NCBI GenBank assembly: GCA_013398955.1
Contig: VWPU01009562.1
Span: forward strand, 409,328 to 473,327
Direction: 5' to 3'
From: Callaeas wilsoni
Lineage: Eukaryota; Chordata; Aves; Passeriformes; Callaeidae
DNA: 64,000 nt
In this document: positions 63,695 to 64,000 of the stretch, in pieces
How positions within the stretch are numbered: position 1 is the stretch's first letter
Layout: each line of letters starts with the position of its first letter
Notes under the pieces: generated by a model
Told to the model about the DNA's origin: nothing
Database searches by the model: none
What the model saw: only the letters and a program-made list of their open reading frames with translations
Translations under genes and position numbers: made by a program

Positions 63695-64000
63695 TGATGT
63701 AGCTGGAGGAAGTGCTTGCCAAGACACTTTGAGAGGGAAGGATCCAGTCTACTGGAGGTTAGCAAACATGGCCTCCATCTACAAGAGTCAGAACGGAAGA
63801 TCTGGCCTGTCAGCCTGACCTGAGTGCTGGGGAAGATCCTGGAGCAGGCACCTTGAGTGCCATCATGCAGCACATACAGGACAACCAGAGGATCAGGATA
63901 AGCCGCACTGGTTTATGAAAGGTGAGGCATGATTGACCAAATTCATCTCCCTCTATGACAAGGTGACTCATTTAGTGGATGACAGAAAAGCTGTGGATGT
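63695..64000 (+). mobile_element. CR1 LINE reverse transcriptase, cut by window edge
   Basis: The sequence reads as the N-terminal half of the CR1 RT: TGGAGGTTAGCAAACATGGC (from 63752), the degraded 'GGCCTGTCAGCCTGACCTGA' (from 63803), GTTTATGAAAGG (63911-63922) and CTGTGGATGT at the edge, a few codons before RT motif A. Missing bases and stops show that this part is already broken. The rest of the element should lie beyond the window. Confidence 0.88.

Overview
The window looks like non-coding DNA from a bird nuclear genome, most likely a passerine (songbird). It is about 60-63% A+T by eye. It carries many degraded CR1 LINE copies with the typical avian 3' ends (ATTCTATG or ATTCTGTG repeats), one complete solo LTR of an ERVL-like endogenous retrovirus, and one tRNA-Ile-derived SINE whose tail is borrowed from a CR1. 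The SINE and the LTR type are what suggest a songbird; this is from memory of the families, not from a search.

No protein-coding gene or exon could be supported. The long reading frames are either decayed CR1 reverse transcriptase, the antisense of CR1, or of a length expected by chance at this base composition. No tRNA, rRNA or other RNA gene, CRISPR array or bacterial feature was seen. The stretch could be an intron or an intergenic desert; the sequence alone does not decide.

Layout: 0-10 kb is mostly unique DNA, with an A/G homopolymer block (1.84 kb), a deleted CR1 (3.77-4.03 kb), a GC-richer block with a perfect RFX X-box (6.6 kb) and a poly(A) tract with an unresolved base (9.6 kb). 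10-27 kb has CR1 copies at 10.96-11.74 (minus) and 16.58-17.38 (plus), a perfect 14-bp-arm inverted repeat at 15.48 kb, a long unique stretch, and at 26.14-26.80 kb a repeat-free block dense in homeodomain-type motifs that is the best candidate for a conserved enhancer. 27-39 kb has a short CR1 (27.38, minus), the solo LTR with its target-site duplication (30.305-30.931), a CR1 (32.0, plus), the SINE (34.3, minus) and a CR1 (37.89-38.74, plus). 39-45 kb is unique. 45.08-48.5 kb is the longest CR1 (minus), reaching from its 3' end back into the endonuclease region and interrupted by a second, plus-strand CR1 fragment. 48.5-60.9 kb is unique apart from simple repeats and a TATA-like module at 49.43 kb. 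60.95-62.23 kb is an internally deleted plus-strand CR1, and another plus-strand CR1 runs off the right edge from about 63.69 kb.

No undescribed gene system is evident. The points worth following are the candidate TALE/homeodomain enhancer, the X-box, the near-perfect palindromes, and the retroelement histories (nested CR1, SINE with its LINE partner, a repeat expansion inside a reverse transcriptase catalytic motif).
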